Shown piece after piece: positions 5,251 through 5,774 of a DNA stretch of 5,774 nucleotides (within the stretch, counting starts at the first letter, position 1; every line of letters starts with the position of its first letter). This DNA comes from an uncultured Oribacterium sp. (lineage in GTDB: Bacteria; Bacillota; Clostridia; Lachnospirales; Lachnospiraceae). The stretch spans positions 1-5,774 of the forward strand of contig CABTMH010000023.1 in the NCBI GenBank assembly GCA_902485915.1. Reading direction: 5' to 3'. Both the position numbers and the translations under genes were made by a program. Under the pieces are notes generated by a model. It saw only the letters and a program-made list of their open reading frames with translations, did not search any database and was not told the DNA's origin.

Positions 5251-5646
5251 CTACTTCCTGGTACTTCTGATCGAGGAAATTTTTTTTAAAAACTCCAGTT
5301 CCTGGGTCAGATAACTCACCTGGTGCTCCAGCTGCCGGATCTTATCCTCCGGGGAAACTTCCGTCAGAGGAGATCCTGGTGCACGGACATCGCGAAACTT
5401 GCCGGTTTCTTCAAACTGCTTGCGGATGGTGTGGCTGATGCCCCAGATACGCCGGTCCCCGAGTACGTCTGGTGGAAAACCATACTTCTGCAGGATGTCT
5501 CTTGGTAGAGCTCCAGCGAGATACTCTCTATAGAAGAGTTCTTTAAACTCTTTCGAGAGATTAAGCACATTCTCTGATACCCGGAGGGTATAGGGGTTGT
5601 TGCGTAATAACTGTTGTTGCTCTGGTGTGAACTTGACCTTGCTCAT
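5251..5646 (-). CDS. IS3-family transposase OrfA, DNA-binding subunit
   Basis: OrfA is 131 residues and supplies DNA binding to the transposase. The central region at about 40-80 (REYLAGALPRDILQKYGFPPDVLGDRRIWGISHTIRKQF) reads as a helix-turn-helix. The C-terminal heptad region DKIRQLEHQVSYLTQELEFLKK (about 101-122) is the leucine zipper through which IS3 OrfA and OrfAB proteins dimerise. The start ATG at 5646 follows AGGAGG (5658-5653, minus strand) by six bases, a strong site. The gene ends 11 bases before the OrfB ATG, but the two lie in different frames. The A8 run at 5287-5280, at codons 120-123, allows a -1 slip into orfB. OrfA alone usually acts as a regulator of transposition; the fusion is the transposase. 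Confidence 0.92.
   Translation of the reverse strand: MSKVKFTPEQQQLLRNNPYTLRVSENVLNLSKEFKELFYREYLAGALPRDILQKYGFPPDVLGDRRIWGISHTIRKQFEETGKFRDVRAPGSPLTEVSPEDKIRQLEHQVSYLTQELEFLKKISSIRSTRK
5280..5287 (-). promoter_or_regulatory. Programmed -1 ribosomal frameshift site between orfA and orfB
   Basis: Read on the minus strand, the orfA codons are TTA AAA AAA ATT, a run of eight A residues. A -1 slip after the second AAA re-reads base 5281 and continues AAT TTC CTC GAT CAG into the orfB frame with no stop before the OrfB ATG. The product is about 122 + 14 + 347 = 483 residues. A possible stimulatory stem, TTCCT paired with AGGAA, lies directly downstream. Slippery A-runs at this place are the normal IS3-family mechanism. 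Confidence 0.88.
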
Positions 5647-5730
5647 GGCGCTCCTCCTGTACTTGTGAGAGTACCATACTCAAGGCAGTCCAATCCAGAG
5701 GGTAACCTGAAATTACGTGTCCATTATTGT

Positions 5731-5769
5731 GGGTGCCTAAAATCTTTCGTGTCCACAGTTATGGGTACA
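5731..5769 (-). repeat. Left terminal inverted repeat of the IS
   Basis: This is the transposase-proximal end. Its reverse complement starts TGTACCC and shares GGACAC, AGATTTTAG and CCC blocks with the other end. About 85 bases separate it from the orfA ribosome site. I see no well-spaced promoter in that gap, which would fit the IS3 pattern in which a strong promoter forms only when the ends join in the circular intermediate; this last point is inference. Confidence 0.88.
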
Positions 5770-5774
5770 GTATA

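Larger units (their letters stand above)
3961..5769 (-). mobile_element. Complete IS3-family insertion sequence, 1809 bp
   Basis: The element runs from TGTACCC at 3961 to GGGTACA ending at 5769, with the TG...CA tips normal for IS3-family elements. It carries orfA (5251-5646) and orfB (4196-5239) on the minus strand, an A8 frameshift site between them and imperfect terminal repeats. All parts needed for transposition look intact, so it is probably a recent or active insertion. It is somewhat longer than the usual 1.2-1.6 kb because of a 235-bp non-coding, hairpin-rich 3' segment. It interrupts the pilin-like gene after codon 894. Flanks GAAT (3957-3960) and GTAT (5770-5773) are not a matching target duplication. 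Confidence 0.92.

Overview
The window looks like accessory DNA from a Gram-positive anaerobe, most likely a Clostridia or Lachnospiraceae-type gut bacterium. This is an inference. It rests on strong AGGAGG ribosome binding sites, a very large pilin-like surface protein with GLUG-type repeats, and a mosaic of base compositions. No rRNA, tRNA or housekeeping gene is present to fix the taxonomy.

Layout from left to right. Bases 1-90 are the right end of an IS3-family element whose body lies left of the window. Bases 140-1157 are a compact unit bounded by imperfect inverted repeats of about 41 bp. It carries a HigBA-type toxin-antitoxin pair: a toxin (292-660, TTG start) and an overlapping XRE antitoxin (653-943). 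The pair has a good sigma-A-type promoter with a palindromic operator between its -35 and -10 boxes, and a rho-independent terminator at 1045-1078. From 1279 a long gene encodes a prepilin-type protein with a class III-like leader, one N-terminal hydrophobic helix and a large exported domain with GLUG-like repeats. Its frame is broken at 3960 by a complete IS3-family element (3961-5769, minus strand), which supplies the last ten codons and the stop.

The insertion sequence has imperfect terminal inverted repeats, orfA and orfB in the -1 frame relationship expected for programmed frameshifting, an A8 slippery run, an intact DD(35)E triad, and a hairpin-rich 3' end.

The most notable points are the following. 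(1) The pilin-like gene is disrupted by the IS. (2) The IS right end occurs twice, as a perfect 96-bp inverted repeat flanking the toxin-antitoxin and pilin segment, and the identity runs 6 bp past the expected IS tip. Together with the lack of a target duplication, this suggests recombination or an assembly fold-back. (3) The toxin-antitoxin pair sits inside inverted repeats with no transposase, like a small non-autonomous mobile unit. I see no clearly new multi-gene system. The inverted-repeat-bounded toxin-antitoxin cassette is the best candidate for something undescribed.
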